NCBI RefSeq assembly: GCF_037976825.1
Contig: NZ_CP150269.1
Location: forward strand, 2,493,501 to 2,557,500
Direction of reading: 5' to 3'
Length of the DNA stretch: 64,000 nucleotides
DNA from: Paenibacillus sp. FSL K6-1330
GTDB lineage: Bacteria > Bacillota > Bacilli > Paenibacillales > Paenibacillaceae
Positions within the stretch are counted from its first letter, which is position 1. Each line of letters opens with the position of its first letter. Below the pieces are notes generated by a model that was not told the DNA's origin, searched no databases, and saw only the letters and a list, made by a program, of their open reading frames with translations. Below are positions 18,484-27,702 of this stretch, in pieces. The translations under genes were made by a program, and so were the position numbers.

Positions 18484-19341
18484 GTGAATAAGACCGTTAT
18501 TGTGACAGACAGCACAGCGGATATTCCGGCAGACCTGGCGAAGCAACACAACATTCATATTGTGCCGCTGAAACTCATGTTCGGGGAAGCTTCGTATTTG
18601 GACGGAGTCGAAATCACGCCGAGAGAGTTCTACAAAAAGCTGGTTGAGTCGCCACAGCTTCCGACGACCTCTCAGCCTTCACCCGCAGATTTTGCAGCTG
18701 CGTATGAGTCCATCTTGGAACAGCACCCAGGCTGCTCCATTGTGTCGATTCACATCTCATCCGGCATGAGCGGGACGTATCAGTCCGCATTGCTTGCCAC
18801 CTCTATCATCGAAGGAGAAGCGGATATTACCGTGTGGGATTCCAAATCGGCCTCCTATGGTTTCGGATTATTCGTGGTCCATGCAGCGAAGCTCGCACAA
18901 GAAGGAGCCTCTGTTTCTGATATTATTTCGTCACTCGAAGAGCTCCGTTCCAAGCGCCGTCTCTACTTCCTGGTAGACACGCTGGAATATTTGCAGAAGG
19001 GCGGACGGATCGGTAAGGCTTCGGCTGTGCTGGGCACGCTGCTTAACATTAAGCCGATCTTGTCCATTGATGGCGAAGGAATCATATTTCCGGTAGACAA
19101 GGTCCGCGGTCGCAAGAAAGCGACAGCGAAAATCATTGAACTGTTTCAACAGGATCTATCCGGTGTGAAAAATATTAAAGTGGCTGTGGGTCATACAGCT
19201 GACCCTGCTCAGGTTGAGGATTTTCTGCAGCAGCTGTCCGCTGTGTTTACGATTGAGGAAACGGTATTTTCCGAGATCGGTCCGGTTGTCGGTACGCACG
19301 TTGGACCGGGAACCATTGCAGCATATATATGGCCTGCTTAA
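18484..19341 (+). CDS. DegV family fatty-acid-binding protein (FakB-like)
   Basis: 285 residues from a GTG start behind AGGAGGGG. Family motifs: VTDSTADIP at the N-terminus, SSGMSGTYQSA and YLQKGGRIGKA around the lipid head-group site, and VVGTHVGPG near the end. DegV proteins bind a fatty acid and present it to FakA. The adjacency to fakA supports a functional pair. An in-frame upstream start overlapping fakA is not preferred. Confidence 0.9.
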   Translation: MNKTVIVTDSTADIPADLAKQHNIHIVPLKLMFGEASYLDGVEITPREFYKKLVESPQLPTTSQPSPADFAAAYESILEQHPGCSIVSIHISSGMSGTYQSALLATSIIEGEADITVWDSKSASYGFGLFVVHAAKLAQEGASVSDIISSLEELRSKRRLYFLVDTLEYLQKGGRIGKASAVLGTLLNIKPILSIDGEGIIFPVDKVRGRKKATAKIIELFQQDLSGVKNIKVAVGHTADPAQVEDFLQQLSAVFTIEETVFSEIGPVVGTHVGPGTIAAYIWPA

Positions 19342-19355
19342 GTGAGGTAGATGAT

Positions 19356-21407
19356 ATGAGTCTCAAACTCGATCAAATATCCGTCAGACAGATCAACGGC
19401 GTGAGCGCCCTGAAAGAGGGGGAGCTTCACGCCTTTGGCGTCTCTACGGTCAAGGATCTTTTGGAGTATTACCCCTTCCGGTATGAGGATTACCGGCTCC
19501 GTTCCCTAAGTGAAGTCAAGGACGGGGACAAAATCACCATTCAAGCCAAGATAGCCAGCGTACCGGTACTGCAGCGCTATGGGCGTAAATCCCGTCTCAC
19601 CTGCAAAATGCTGGCCGAAAACTGGATGTTCACTGCGACCTGGTTTAACCGGCATTTTCTGAAGGACCAGCTTACGGCTGGCCGGGAGATTGTGCTGACA
19701 GGCAAGTGGGATCAGCGCAGAATGCAGCTTACGGTGTCCGAATCCGAATTCCCGGATAAGGGAGCCTTCCGCAGCGGGACGCTGCAGCCGGTGTATTCCA
19801 TCGGCGGTAAGATCACGCAATCGTGGATCCGAAAAACAATGGGGCAGGCATTGGAGCAATACGGGGAGATGATCCCCGAGATTTTGCCGCAATCCCTGCT
19901 CAGGAAATATGATCTGATGCCCCGTAAAGCGGCAATCATGACGATCCATCAGCCTGTCGACTCCCGGGAAGGTCAGGAAGGGCGGCGCCGGATGGTGTAT
20001 GAGGAGCTCTTCTTGTTCCAGTTGAAAATGCAGGCGTTCCGGGCGCTGAACCGGAGTCGAATGGACGGTGTTGTACATACGGCTGACAATGCAACGATCC
20101 GGGAGTTCGTGCGCAGCTTCCCTTTTGAGCTCACGGATGCGCAGAAGAAGGTGGAGCTGGAGATTTTGCATGATATGCGCTCCCCTTACTGCATGAACCG
20201 TTTGCTTCAAGGGGATGTCGGCTCGGGAAAAACGATTGTTGCCGCCGTCGCTCTGTTTACAACAGTGCGCTCAGGCTTTCAAGGGGCCTTGATGGTGCCG
20301 ACAGAGATTCTCGCCGAACAGCATATGCGTTCGCTGCAGAAGCTGTTTGAGCCCTTTGGCATTACCGTTGGCCTGTTGACAGGCAGTGTCACGGGTAAGA
20401 AGCGCAAAGACCTGCTGGCTTCCTTACAGATGGGGTTGACGGACGTTGTCGTGGGCACCCATGCTCTCATTCAGGATGATGTATACTTCCGGGAGCTGGG
20501 ACTCGTCGTGACGGATGAACAGCACCGTTTTGGCGTGAATCAGCGAAGCGTACTCCGCCGTAAAGGCTACAACCCGGATGTGCTAACGATGACGGCGACG
20601 CCGATTCCACGGACGCTGGCCATTACCGCCTTCGGGGATATGGATGTATCCACGCTGTCGGAGCGTCCGAAAGGCCGTATTCCCATTACGACCTATTGGG
20701 TCAAACATGAACTCATGGACCGTGTGCTCGGATTTATTTCCCGGGAAGTAAATCAAGGACGTCAGGCATATCTGATTGCTCCTCTGATTGAAGAATCGGA
20801 CAAGCTGGACGTTCAGAATGCGATTGATCTGCATGTTCAGATGCAGCAGGCCTTTCCTACGTATGCTGTGGGTCTGCTGCACGGCCGTATGACGCCTGCC
20901 GAGAAGGATGAGGTTATGCGCCAATTCTACAGCAATGAGGTCCAGCTGCTGATTTCCACGACGGTCGTTGAGGTTGGCGTCGATGTGCCGAATGCCACGT
21001 TGATGATCATTATGGACGCCGATCGCTTCGGTCTGTCCCAGCTGCACCAGCTTCGGGGCCGCGTAGGCCGTGGGCAGCATGCATCCTACTGTGTTCTTGT
21101 GGCCGATCCGAAATCGGAAGTGGGCCAGGAACGGATGCAGGTGATGACCGAAACCGAGGACGGCTTCGAGGTATCCCGGAGGGATTTGGAGCTTCGGGGC
21201 CCGGGCGACTTTTTCGGTACGAAGCAGAGCGGACTGCCGGAGTTCCGGCTGGCCGATATGGTCGCCGACTTCAAAGTAGTGGAAGAGGCTAGGGGCGATG
21301 CAGCGTCCCTTGTCAGCGACAGTTCCTTCTGGACGTCTCCTGAATATGAGCCATTGCGCGACTTTCTTCAGCAGGAGAAGATCTTCCAGGGCGATATCAT
21401 GGACTAA
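19356..21407 (+). CDS. recG: ATP-dependent DNA helicase RecG
   Basis: 683 residues, the normal length; remodels stalled forks and Holliday junctions. An N-terminal OB-fold wedge domain, Walker A GDVGSGKTIVAAVALF, TDEQHRFGVNQR (DExH-type box), TATPIPRTLAI and the C-terminal QLRGRVGRG are visible. The ATG at 19356 follows AGTGAGGTAG; an upstream in-frame start inside the degV end is not preferred. Confidence 0.96.
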   Translation: MSLKLDQISVRQINGVSALKEGELHAFGVSTVKDLLEYYPFRYEDYRLRSLSEVKDGDKITIQAKIASVPVLQRYGRKSRLTCKMLAENWMFTATWFNRHFLKDQLTAGREIVLTGKWDQRRMQLTVSESEFPDKGAFRSGTLQPVYSIGGKITQSWIRKTMGQALEQYGEMIPEILPQSLLRKYDLMPRKAAIMTIHQPVDSREGQEGRRRMVYEELFLFQLKMQAFRALNRSRMDGVVHTADNATIREFVRSFPFELTDAQKKVELEILHDMRSPYCMNRLLQGDVGSGKTIVAAVALFTTVRSGFQGALMVPTEILAEQHMRSLQKLFEPFGITVGLLTGSVTGKKRKDLLASLQMGLTDVVVGTHALIQDDVYFRELGLVVTDEQHRFGVNQRSVLRRKGYNPDVLTMTATPIPRTLAITAFGDMDVSTLSERPKGRIPITTYWVKHELMDRVLGFISREVNQGRQAYLIAPLIEESDKLDVQNAIDLHVQMQQAFPTYAVGLLHGRMTPAEKDEVMRQFYSNEVQLLISTTVVEVGVDVPNATLMIIMDADRFGLSQLHQLRGRVGRGQHASYCVLVADPKSEVGQERMQVMTETEDGFEVSRRDLELRGPGDFFGTKQSGLPEFRLADMVADFKVVEEARGDAASLVSDSSFWTSPEYEPLRDFLQQEKIFQGDIMD

Positions 21408-21493
21408 TAACATGAATCTGTTAGCACAATGGACAGACCTTCGTCATATACTCAAAAAAGGTAGCAGCATTTATGACTGGAGGTGCTTCAACA

Positions 21494-21781
21494 TTGAGTT
21501 ATCAGCAGTACGGGATTAGTCCGCAGCTGGTAGAACGAATCAAGCAAAAAATGAAAAACCCGGCAGTCAAGGAAAGAATCAAAGGGCTGACTCAGGGTTT
21601 AACCAAGGCAGATCTTCAAAATAGCGCAAAAGTGCATCAAATGATCCGGACGGCCAGCGGCATCTTGAATGAAAAGCTGAGCTCCACGCAGGAGCAGCAA
21701 ATGGTTCAGTTTGTGCTTGCACAGCGCATCGATCCGAACAACACCTTCCATTTGATCAAGCTGTGGGGGATGTTTCGATAA
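21494..21781 (+). CDS. Stage VI sporulation protein F-like
   Basis: About 95 residues (MSYQQYGISPQLVERIKQKM at the start; RIDPNNTFHLIKLWGMFR at the end). This matches what I recall of Paenibacillus proteins annotated as stage VI sporulation protein F; similarity to Bacillus SpoVIF, a coat assembly factor, is weak. The TTG start is preferred because GGAGG lies ten bases upstream; an ATG at 21473 has no ribosome binding site. It lies downstream of recG and before a terminator. Confidence 0.7.
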   Translation: MSYQQYGISPQLVERIKQKMKNPAVKERIKGLTQGLTKADLQNSAKVHQMIRTASGILNEKLSSTQEQQMVQFVLAQRIDPNNTFHLIKLWGMFR

Positions 21782-21817
21782 CAATTGGATGACATCAAGG
21801 AATTACTTTGCATAGAA

Positions 21818-21862
21818 GAAGCCCCTCTCGGGAGTGTTTTCTCCTTATGAGCAGGGGCTTTT
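21818..21862 (+). terminator. Terminator after the spoVIF-like gene
   Basis: AAGCCCCT pairs with AGGGGCTT and is followed by TTTGATTT; it separates this gene from the converging yedK-type gene. Confidence 0.65.
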
Positions 21863-21939
21863 GATTTCGCGTATGCAAAGGATGCAACATTCCTGGCGGA
21901 CTCCCGTAAAAGGAATCCCTTAGTTTGTGGTCAACGGAT

Positions 21940-22647
21940 TTAGCTGCCTGTAATAGAACGGATGCAATCTTCCGTGTCATTTTTAACGGAATTTACGGTT
22001 GTGCTAACCGCAATGGCTTGCATGTCCTCCTCGGGGTAAGGCCTTAGAAGCTCTTTGAGGGATTGCAGGAGGGAGGGGCTACCTTCATGGGTATGGGAAG
22101 ACGTCTGCCGTTCAAGCCATAACGCTTCGTCTTCGGGTCTCAGAATGACCGGCATCCGGTTATGGATCGGCGCCATGAGTTGATTGGGTTCGGTTGTAAT
22201 GACGGTGCAGGTGCTAAGCTTATCTCCGCTTGGGGTAATCCAGGTATCATACAGACCTGCCATGCTGAATATTTCGCCGTTCTTCAAGCTGATGCGAAAG
22301 GGCTGCTTGCCATTGCCGTTTTTTTGCCATTCGTAAAAACCGTCTGCAGGAATTAGGCATCTTTTCCGATAAAAGGGCATCCTATAGGCAGGCTTGGCTT
22401 CCAGCGTTTCACTACGCGCATTGATCATTTTGGCTCCGGCCGAGGCATCCTTGGCCCAGGATGGGACAAGCCCCCATTGCAGCTGACCGATCCGATTGGT
22501 GCTGCCGTCGTTGATAATAGCCGTGACCATCTGCGTAGGCGCGATGTTGTACCGGGGAATATGAAAGGGAGAGACCGATTCGGGATCGATGAGATACCTG
22601 GTCATCAGTTCTTCCCAAGTGACCGTGAGTGTAAAGCGTCCGCACAT
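21940..22647 (-). CDS. SOS response-associated peptidase (YedK/HMCES family, DNA-protein crosslink sensor)
   Basis: 235 residues starting MCGRFTLTVTWEEL. Cys2 is the residue that, after Met removal, forms a thiazolidine crosslink to abasic sites in this family. Other conserved parts are NARSET, GFYEW (catalytic Glu) and HNRMPVIL (catalytic His). The start is fixed by the need to expose Cys2 and by AGGAGG upstream on the minus strand. It is a lone gene convergent with the recG cluster. Confidence 0.92.
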   Translation of the reverse strand: MCGRFTLTVTWEELMTRYLIDPESVSPFHIPRYNIAPTQMVTAIINDGSTNRIGQLQWGLVPSWAKDASAGAKMINARSETLEAKPAYRMPFYRKRCLIPADGFYEWQKNGNGKQPFRISLKNGEIFSMAGLYDTWITPSGDKLSTCTVITTEPNQLMAPIHNRMPVILRPEDEALWLERQTSSHTHEGSPSLLQSLKELLRPYPEEDMQAIAVSTTVNSVKNDTEDCIRSITGS

Positions 22648-22828
22648 CGTTTCAAGCCTCCTGTCATTTGCTGTCGCTAAGATTTGAATATAGCGTCTAA
22701 TTAAGACTTTTATCGAGTTCAGAAATAAATTGCTAGTACATTTGTGTTTGAGTATATCAAATATAACGTAACTAACCAAAAGGGCCTAGCGTATAGCCAG
22801 GCCAAGCATCATGAATGGAGGATTTTTT

Positions 22829-24130
22829 GTGTTTGATTTAAAAGCTAACGGGACCTCGGTTAAGACAGAAGTTGTTGCCGGGGCCACGACGTTTTTCACG
22901 ATGGCGTATGTGACTGTTGTGAATCCGCTGATTCTATCGCAAGCGGGTGTGCCTTTTGAGCAGAGCTTCACGGCTACTATTATTGCCGCTGTGATTGGTA
23001 CACTGCTGATGGGGCTCGTAGCCCGTTATCCGATCGCTGTAGCACCGGGGATGGGCTTGAATGCCTACTTCACCTATTCCGTCGTTCAGGGACATGCCGG
23101 ACTTGGGTATATTGAAGCTTTCTCAGCCGTTTTTATAGCCGGTATTCTGTTTCTGGTATTATCGATGACTTCCCTGCGGCGCAGGCTGATTGAGATGATC
23201 CCGGCCAATTTGAAGCATGCGATCACGGTCGGAATCGGCTTGTTTATTGCTTTTATCGGATTGCGGATGAGCGGCATCATTACAGCGCATCCGGACAATC
23301 TGGTAGCGCTCGGTGATCTGCACCAGCCATCAGTTGTGCTCGCCTTGGTAGGACTTGCGGTTACGCTTGTGCTGCTGTCGCGCGATGTGAAGGGTGCCTT
23401 GTTTATCGGAATGATTATTACCGGGATTATCGCTTATTTTGCCGATATGCTGTCTTTTACGAACGGGATTATGTCGCTTCCAACGCTGCCGGAAGGCATT
23501 CTGGTATGGAACCCGATTACCGCTGCCTCGGATGTGATCAGTCATGGACTCTATGCCGTTGTGTTTTCGTTCCTCCTGGTGACACTGTTTGATACCACAG
23601 GTACGGTAGTTGGTGTGGCAGAACAGGCGGGGCTTATGAAGGATAACAAGCTGCCTCGTGCGGATCGTGCCATGTTCTCCGATTCGGTGGCAACTGTGGC
23701 CGGATCTATGGTCGGTACAAGCCCGACCACCGCTTATGTTGAATCTGCAGCCGGTGTTGGCGCAGGCGGTCGGACAGGATTAACGGCGGTCGTCGTTGCT
23801 GCATTGTTTGTGGTTGCTGCCTTCTTCAGCCCGCTGATCGGCGCGGTTTCCGGATTATCCGCCATCACCGCACCTTCGCTCATCGTAGTGGGTTGCCTGA
23901 TGCTAAGCAACGTTCAGCACATCCGGTGGAATGATTTTGATGAAGCGTTCCCCGCGTTTCTCGTGATCTTGACCATGCCGCTTACGTCCAGCATCGCGAC
24001 TGGGATCGCGCTCGGTTTTATCTCATATCCGCTGATGAAAATCGTGAAGGGCAAGTGGAAGGCGGTTCACCCGCTGATGTATATTTTTGCTGTGCTGTTC
24101 GTACTGCAGCTTGTCTTTGTCCCGCATTGA
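22829..24130 (+). CDS. NCS2/AzgA-type purine permease (PbuG/PbuO-like)
   Basis: 433 residues, 12 or more hydrophobic segments. The AzgA-like signature is clear: TFFTMAYVTVVNPLIL, GMGLNAYFTYSVV, LFDTTGTVVGV and GTSPTTAYVESAAGVGAGGRTGL. Members import guanine, hypoxanthine or adenine by proton symport; the substrate is not decided here. The GTG at 22829 is preferred over an ATG at 22811, since GGAGG lies at 22817-22821. A GGCCT/AGGCC stem lies just upstream, but I see no purine riboswitch consensus. Confidence 0.88.
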   Translation: MFDLKANGTSVKTEVVAGATTFFTMAYVTVVNPLILSQAGVPFEQSFTATIIAAVIGTLLMGLVARYPIAVAPGMGLNAYFTYSVVQGHAGLGYIEAFSAVFIAGILFLVLSMTSLRRRLIEMIPANLKHAITVGIGLFIAFIGLRMSGIITAHPDNLVALGDLHQPSVVLALVGLAVTLVLLSRDVKGALFIGMIITGIIAYFADMLSFTNGIMSLPTLPEGILVWNPITAASDVISHGLYAVVFSFLLVTLFDTTGTVVGVAEQAGLMKDNKLPRADRAMFSDSVATVAGSMVGTSPTTAYVESAAGVGAGGRTGLTAVVVAALFVVAAFFSPLIGAVSGLSAITAPSLIVVGCLMLSNVQHIRWNDFDEAFPAFLVILTMPLTSSIATGIALGFISYPLMKIVKGKWKAVHPLMYIFAVLFVLQLVFVPH

Positions 24131-24153
24131 TTCAGGAGCATTAGAAGCATGAC

Positions 24154-24196
24154 AATCCCCTGCCAAGGTCTAAGCAGACCCGGCAGGGGATTTTTG
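24154..24196 (+). terminator. Terminator after the purine permease
   Basis: AATCCCCTGCC pairs with GGCAGGGGATT, followed by TTT. Confidence 0.8.
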
Positions 24197-24332
24197 GCAT
24201 GCCGATAAACCCTCGTATGAGCTTGAACATTGTTTGTGACGGATCGAGAAAATGCTGCAACGGCTCCTGGTTGTTAATTCTCGTCCGGTTAAAAGGGACA
24301 TGCCTTCTTATGGCCGTGCAGATGCACAGAGC

Positions 24333-24980
24333 TTAGCGAGTTCGGCTCCATACGTCCGCGTACCTCGTGACGAGGCCGTGCTCGTCAACCTCCAGATCCG
24401 CTTGATAGGCCCCATGGTTACTCTCATAACGGTAGGTGTACTCGCCCGTACGCGTGTATTGTTGGGGAAGCGGGGCGATGGTTAGGCTCGGGAACTGAAT
24501 CCAGACTGCCGTCATGGACGCACTCTCCCCAGGCTCCAGCTTCAAGCGCCGGATCGGCAGCGTGTTGGTGGATGGGGTAATCCCGAGATCAATGTCGTTC
24601 ATTCCGGCAAATGCCGTGAGCTCGGTATCGCCGCTCCACCAGCAGCCGTCGTCATCCCGCTCCAGGTGAAGGGACCGTTCCTCCGTGCCGCTTGTGAGCT
24701 TAATCTTTACCCTCCGGGTCTGCCAGCTGCTGGTGGTTTCAACCTCATAGGAGCAGTGGAGCTGCCGACCTTCCAGGCTGGCTACGACCGTTCCGGTGAG
24801 CGTAAATCCGTCATGATGCCGATAGAGCCGGCCATGTTCCAGAGAGGGAAGATCATGCCTGTTCCATAACAGCGATTCCAGAAGCTGGGACGAGCTTGTG
24901 GTCTTTTGTCCCAGGGGCTGCATGTCTGCTTCAGCATGGATATGGTCGTTCAAAGTGAGATCACGTCCTTTGTCAAACAA
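24333..24980 (-). CDS. Putative glycolipid-binding domain protein
   Basis: Up to 215 residues. LEHGRLYRHHDGFTLTGTVV, TSSWQTRRVKI, NDIDLGITPSTNTLPIRRL and FPSLTIAPLPQQYTRTG fit the putative glycolipid-binding family (DUF1089-like, Pfam Glycolipid_bind) as I know it. No signal peptide or membrane segment; function unproven. The start is unsure: a TTG at 24980 gives the longest form, while a TTG at 24953 or the ATG at 24923 (MQPLGQK) would retain the whole domain. It stands alone, convergent with the permease. Confidence 0.75.
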   Translation of the reverse strand: MFDKGRDLTLNDHIHAEADMQPLGQKTTSSSQLLESLLWNRHDLPSLEHGRLYRHHDGFTLTGTVVASLEGRQLHCSYEVETTSSWQTRRVKIKLTSGTEERSLHLERDDDGCWWSGDTELTAFAGMNDIDLGITPSTNTLPIRRLKLEPGESASMTAVWIQFPSLTIAPLPQQYTRTGEYTYRYESNHGAYQADLEVDEHGLVTRYADVWSRTR

Positions 24981-25232
24981 GAGTATGAATAGATGCTACA
25001 CCTCTATATTATATAACGAACATATGTTTGTTATAAAGCGATAAATACCGTGTGTGATAACCGAAGATAAATCGGGGACTTCCACACAAGATGCTTATTC
25101 CATATATGGACGCAAAATCGTTTGTGAAGTAATATGTAAAGATCATATACTAATCCGGCAGTATTTTTCATCAAGAGTAGGGGTGCAGCGGTCATAAACA
25201 TACCTAAACAACGCATCAAAATAAGTCTAGCC

Positions 25233-26783
25233 ATGCTCATGCCTGCGCTGGTTTCCTTATCCATTCTCATGACGATGTCCATTATGATCTACATTCAGTA
25301 TAAAAATGAGAAACGATCCCTATACAACAATACCATGTCGCTTAATTTATCCTCCGCACAAAAAATGGCGGTTACCATTGAAGCGCTTTTCTCAGGGATG
25401 CGCCAAAGTCTTCGCGCCTCTGCCAACAACCCGGCAATTGAGGCTAGTGCGACATCCGATGAGAGGGAGTTGCAGGTCATTTTTGATCTTATGCTTCAGA
25501 GCAGCCCTTACTTCAACTCCGTATTTTGGGCCGATCAAACGGGTACCATTCGCGTGGTTTCTCCTGTGGGAAACAATTTGAATCCGGCCCGATTAAAAAC
25601 AGTGGGGACCACGGAGGCGCTAAAGGAGAGAAAGTCCTACATATCGGCACCGTATAGAAGCCCTACCGGCCGCTGGATTGTTCTTGCGAGTGAGCCGATT
25701 TTTGACAGCTCCGGCAAGTATCACGGGATGATTGCCGGCACGATCTACCTGGAAGAAAACAATATATTGCATCGGATTTTCGGAAGCGGCGCGGGGAATA
25801 TCGAAGACTCATACTCGTATATCGTTGATTCCGGCGGGAAGCTGCTCTATCATCTGGATAAAAGCCGGGTAGGGGAGGACGTAAGCTCTAATGTCGTGGT
25901 GCAGCGGCTTATGAGCGGCGAGAGCGGTATGAAACGTGTCATGAATACGCAAGGTGAAGATTACTTAACAGGGTACGCCAGTGTCTCGATGAATGGCTGG
26001 GGGATTGTCATGCAGACATCGGTTAGTTCCATTCTGGCCGATGTCAATCGCAACTTGCAGGACCAGCTGAGAAGTATGCTTTTTCCGATCGTGATCATGC
26101 TCGTCATTGCCGCATATATGGCTGCAAGAATTGCCGCTCCATTTACCCAGCTGTATAAATTAACAAAAGCGGTAGCAGCTGGCCAAACGGTGTCTCCCGA
26201 GGAATTCCAGCCGCATTGGAATCGGGAAGCTGATCAATTGAACCAGATTATGGGGGCGGCTGCCGAAACGCTTGCCAAACAGGCCTATTCGTTACAGCAG
26301 GAAGCCAGCACGGATCCATTGACAGGGCTGACCAATCGCAGAGAACTGGAACGCTGCCTTGACTCGTGGGATATGCTTGGGGATCCGTATGCTGTTTTAA
26401 TGCTGGACATCGACCATTTTAAGAACGTTAACGATACATATGGCCACCAAACCGGCGACCAAGTCCTGAAACTGGTAGCAGTGGTCATGAGCGATTGTGT
26501 TCCTGAGGGTGCAGTCTGCTCCCGTTTTGGCGGGGAGGAGTTTGTCATTCTTCTTCGCAAGCATCGTATGGATGAAGCCTACCAAATGGCTGAGCGGATA
26601 CGCAACGCGATTCTGATGTCCAAAACCCCGTACTCCCTAACACTTACCGTATCGATCGGCATATCCTTATATCCTGAACATGGCAAAAGCCGCGAAGGTG
26701 TATTCCTGGCAGCGGATATGGCGTTATACCAGGCGAAGGCCGAAGGCCGTAACCGGACGATTGCGGCAGAGATATCGGCGTAA
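25233..26783 (+). CDS. Membrane-bound diguanylate cyclase with extracellular dCache sensor
   Basis: 516 residues from the first ATG. An N-terminal transmembrane helix, an extracellular dCache-like sensor (about 35-275), a second helix (about 280-300), a HAMP-like linker and a GGDEF domain (about 355-515). STDPLTGLTNR, DIDHFKNVND and the active-site GGEEF near residue 433 are intact, so c-di-GMP synthesis is expected; no RxxD inhibitory site is seen. The frame stays open upstream, encoding basic residues (IPKQRIKISLA), with AGGGGTG at 25179, but no standard start codon lies there. Confidence 0.88.
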   Translation: MLMPALVSLSILMTMSIMIYIQYKNEKRSLYNNTMSLNLSSAQKMAVTIEALFSGMRQSLRASANNPAIEASATSDERELQVIFDLMLQSSPYFNSVFWADQTGTIRVVSPVGNNLNPARLKTVGTTEALKERKSYISAPYRSPTGRWIVLASEPIFDSSGKYHGMIAGTIYLEENNILHRIFGSGAGNIEDSYSYIVDSGGKLLYHLDKSRVGEDVSSNVVVQRLMSGESGMKRVMNTQGEDYLTGYASVSMNGWGIVMQTSVSSILADVNRNLQDQLRSMLFPIVIMLVIAAYMAARIAAPFTQLYKLTKAVAAGQTVSPEEFQPHWNREADQLNQIMGAAAETLAKQAYSLQQEASTDPLTGLTNRRELERCLDSWDMLGDPYAVLMLDIDHFKNVNDTYGHQTGDQVLKLVAVVMSDCVPEGAVCSRFGGEEFVILLRKHRMDEAYQMAERIRNAILMSKTPYSLTLTVSIGISLYPEHGKSREGVFLAADMALYQAKAEGRNRTIAAEISA

Positions 26784-26909
26784 TAGTATAAGGCATTGGT
26801 ATGGCAAAGATCCCTGTTGGATGAAGCTGCCGATAAGATGACTCCTGAATTCATTCAGGGGTCATCATGTGAATAAGGGTTGAAGGAAGCCCAGCCGACC
26901 AATGGGCCG

Positions 26910-26938
26910 CATCATTGATGCTTGACGTGTCAATGATG
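26910..26938 (+). promoter_or_regulatory. Palindrome overlapping the arsR -35 box
   Basis: CATCATTGA and TCAATGATG form a perfect 9-bp inverted repeat around an 11-base centre that contains the -35 hexamer. A candidate extra repressor site. Confidence 0.45.
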
Positions 26939-26950
26939 GCTTGCTACAAT
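26922..26950 (+). promoter_or_regulatory. arsR promoter
   Basis: TTGACG-17-TACAAT, a strong sigma-A-type promoter 42 bases before the arsR ATG. Confidence 0.75.
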
Positions 26951-26955
26951 CAACA

Positions 26956-26973
26956 CATCAAAATAATTTGATG
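26956..26973 (+). promoter_or_regulatory. ArsR operator 1
   Basis: CATCAA-N6-TTGATG palindrome just downstream of the -10 box, at or near +1, in the position expected for autorepression by ArsR. Confidence 0.65.
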
Positions 26974-26991
26974 GAAAGTTGTGGTGACAAC

Positions 26992-27306
26992 ATGAGGGTC
27001 TCTATTATACAAGATGACGTATTAAGCCTGTATGAACAGAAATTTAAAGCGTTATCCGATAAGAATCGCTTAAGAATCATCTATGAATTGAACCAGCGAG
27101 GGAAAGTGTGTGTATGTGACCTCACCGCCTTGCTGGATCTTCCTCAATCGAAACTGTCTTATCATCTAAAAATGTTGCTGGATGCAAATATTATATTGAT
27201 GGAACGAATCGGAAAATGGAACTATTATGAGCTTAACGATGAAGAGGTTAAGGGACTGTTATCCGAGAAGCTGTGCTGCGTTTTTTATCCGAATTCAAAA
27301 ACATAA
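26992..27306 (+). CDS. arsR: ArsR family metalloregulator (arsenic type)
   Basis: 104 residues; a winged-helix repressor. VCVCDLTALLDLPQSKLSYH carries the Cys40/Cys42 pair in the recognition-helix region typical of ArsR sensors of As(III)/Sb(III); Cys95 and Cys96 near the end resemble ars-operon ArsR proteins. The ATG at 26992 is chosen (GTGGTGAC upstream); an ATG at 26971 is possible. It is followed by an ars operon remnant, so the regulator is intact but its resistance genes are lost. Confidence 0.85.
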   Translation: MRVSIIQDDVLSLYEQKFKALSDKNRLRIIYELNQRGKVCVCDLTALLDLPQSKLSYHLKMLLDANIILMERIGKWNYYELNDEEVKGLLSEKLCCVFYPNSKT

Positions 27307-27320
27307 TTTTTTAACTAATG

Positions 27321-27338
27321 CATCAAGAAAAGTTGATG
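27321..27338 (+). promoter_or_regulatory. ArsR operator 2
   Basis: A second CATCAA-N6-TTGATG palindrome, 32 bases before the next gene's ATG, with the same half-sites and spacing as operator 1. Confidence 0.6.
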
Positions 27339-27369
27339 ATTATAAATGTTTCTATTAGAGGGCTTATGT

Positions 27370-27579
27370 ATGAAAAACATTGAATTTAAAGTGGCTTCAA
27401 CTTCCTGCTGTACACCCCAAGTGCCGACAATTGCTGAGGATAAAGTGAAGGAAGAGTATGATCGGTATAACGGCACCCATCCAGTCACGATTATCGGTGG
27501 TGGACCCATTGGCTTGGCAGCAGCAGCTCATTTGGCCGAAAGAGGGCAACAATTCATTCTATTTGAAGCGCGTTCGTGA
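27370..27579 (+). pseudogene. Truncated ArsO-like flavoprotein monooxygenase (5' remnant)
   Basis: Only about 69 residues remain. The N-terminus (KVASTSCCTPQVPT) and the FAD Rossmann start TIIGGGPIGLAAAAHLAERG match flavoproteins found in Bacillota ars operons, normally several hundred residues long. The frame stops at 27579, right after FILFEAR. In another frame the sequence continues as the end of arsC, showing that an internal deletion removed most of this gene. AGAGGG precedes the ATG. Confidence 0.8.
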
Positions 27580-27625
27580 TCAAATCGGCGAGCGCATTCA
27601 ACGATTCGCTGAAACCGGCGAATAA
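27569..27625 (+). pseudogene. arsC 3' remnant (arsenate reductase C-terminus)
   Basis: Reading from about 27569 the frame gives RVRDQIGERIQRFAETGE then stop. This is the C-terminal helix of thioredoxin-coupled ArsC (compare VRDEIGNRLKEFAETGK in Bacillus). Nothing upstream in this frame is ArsC-like, so the catalytic P-loop is lost. The junction with the flavoprotein fragment is at about 27560-27575. Confidence 0.75.
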
Positions 27626-27702
27626 TACGATAACATTATGCCGGGGTCCGAACCATAAAAGAATCTTTAAGAAGATATCGAAAACCTGCATCCCAATATA
27701 CC

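Noticed and set aside
22680..22828. Purine riboswitch upstream of the NCS2 permease
   Set aside because: The conserved purine aptamer bases are not found; only a short GGCCT/AGGCC stem is present.
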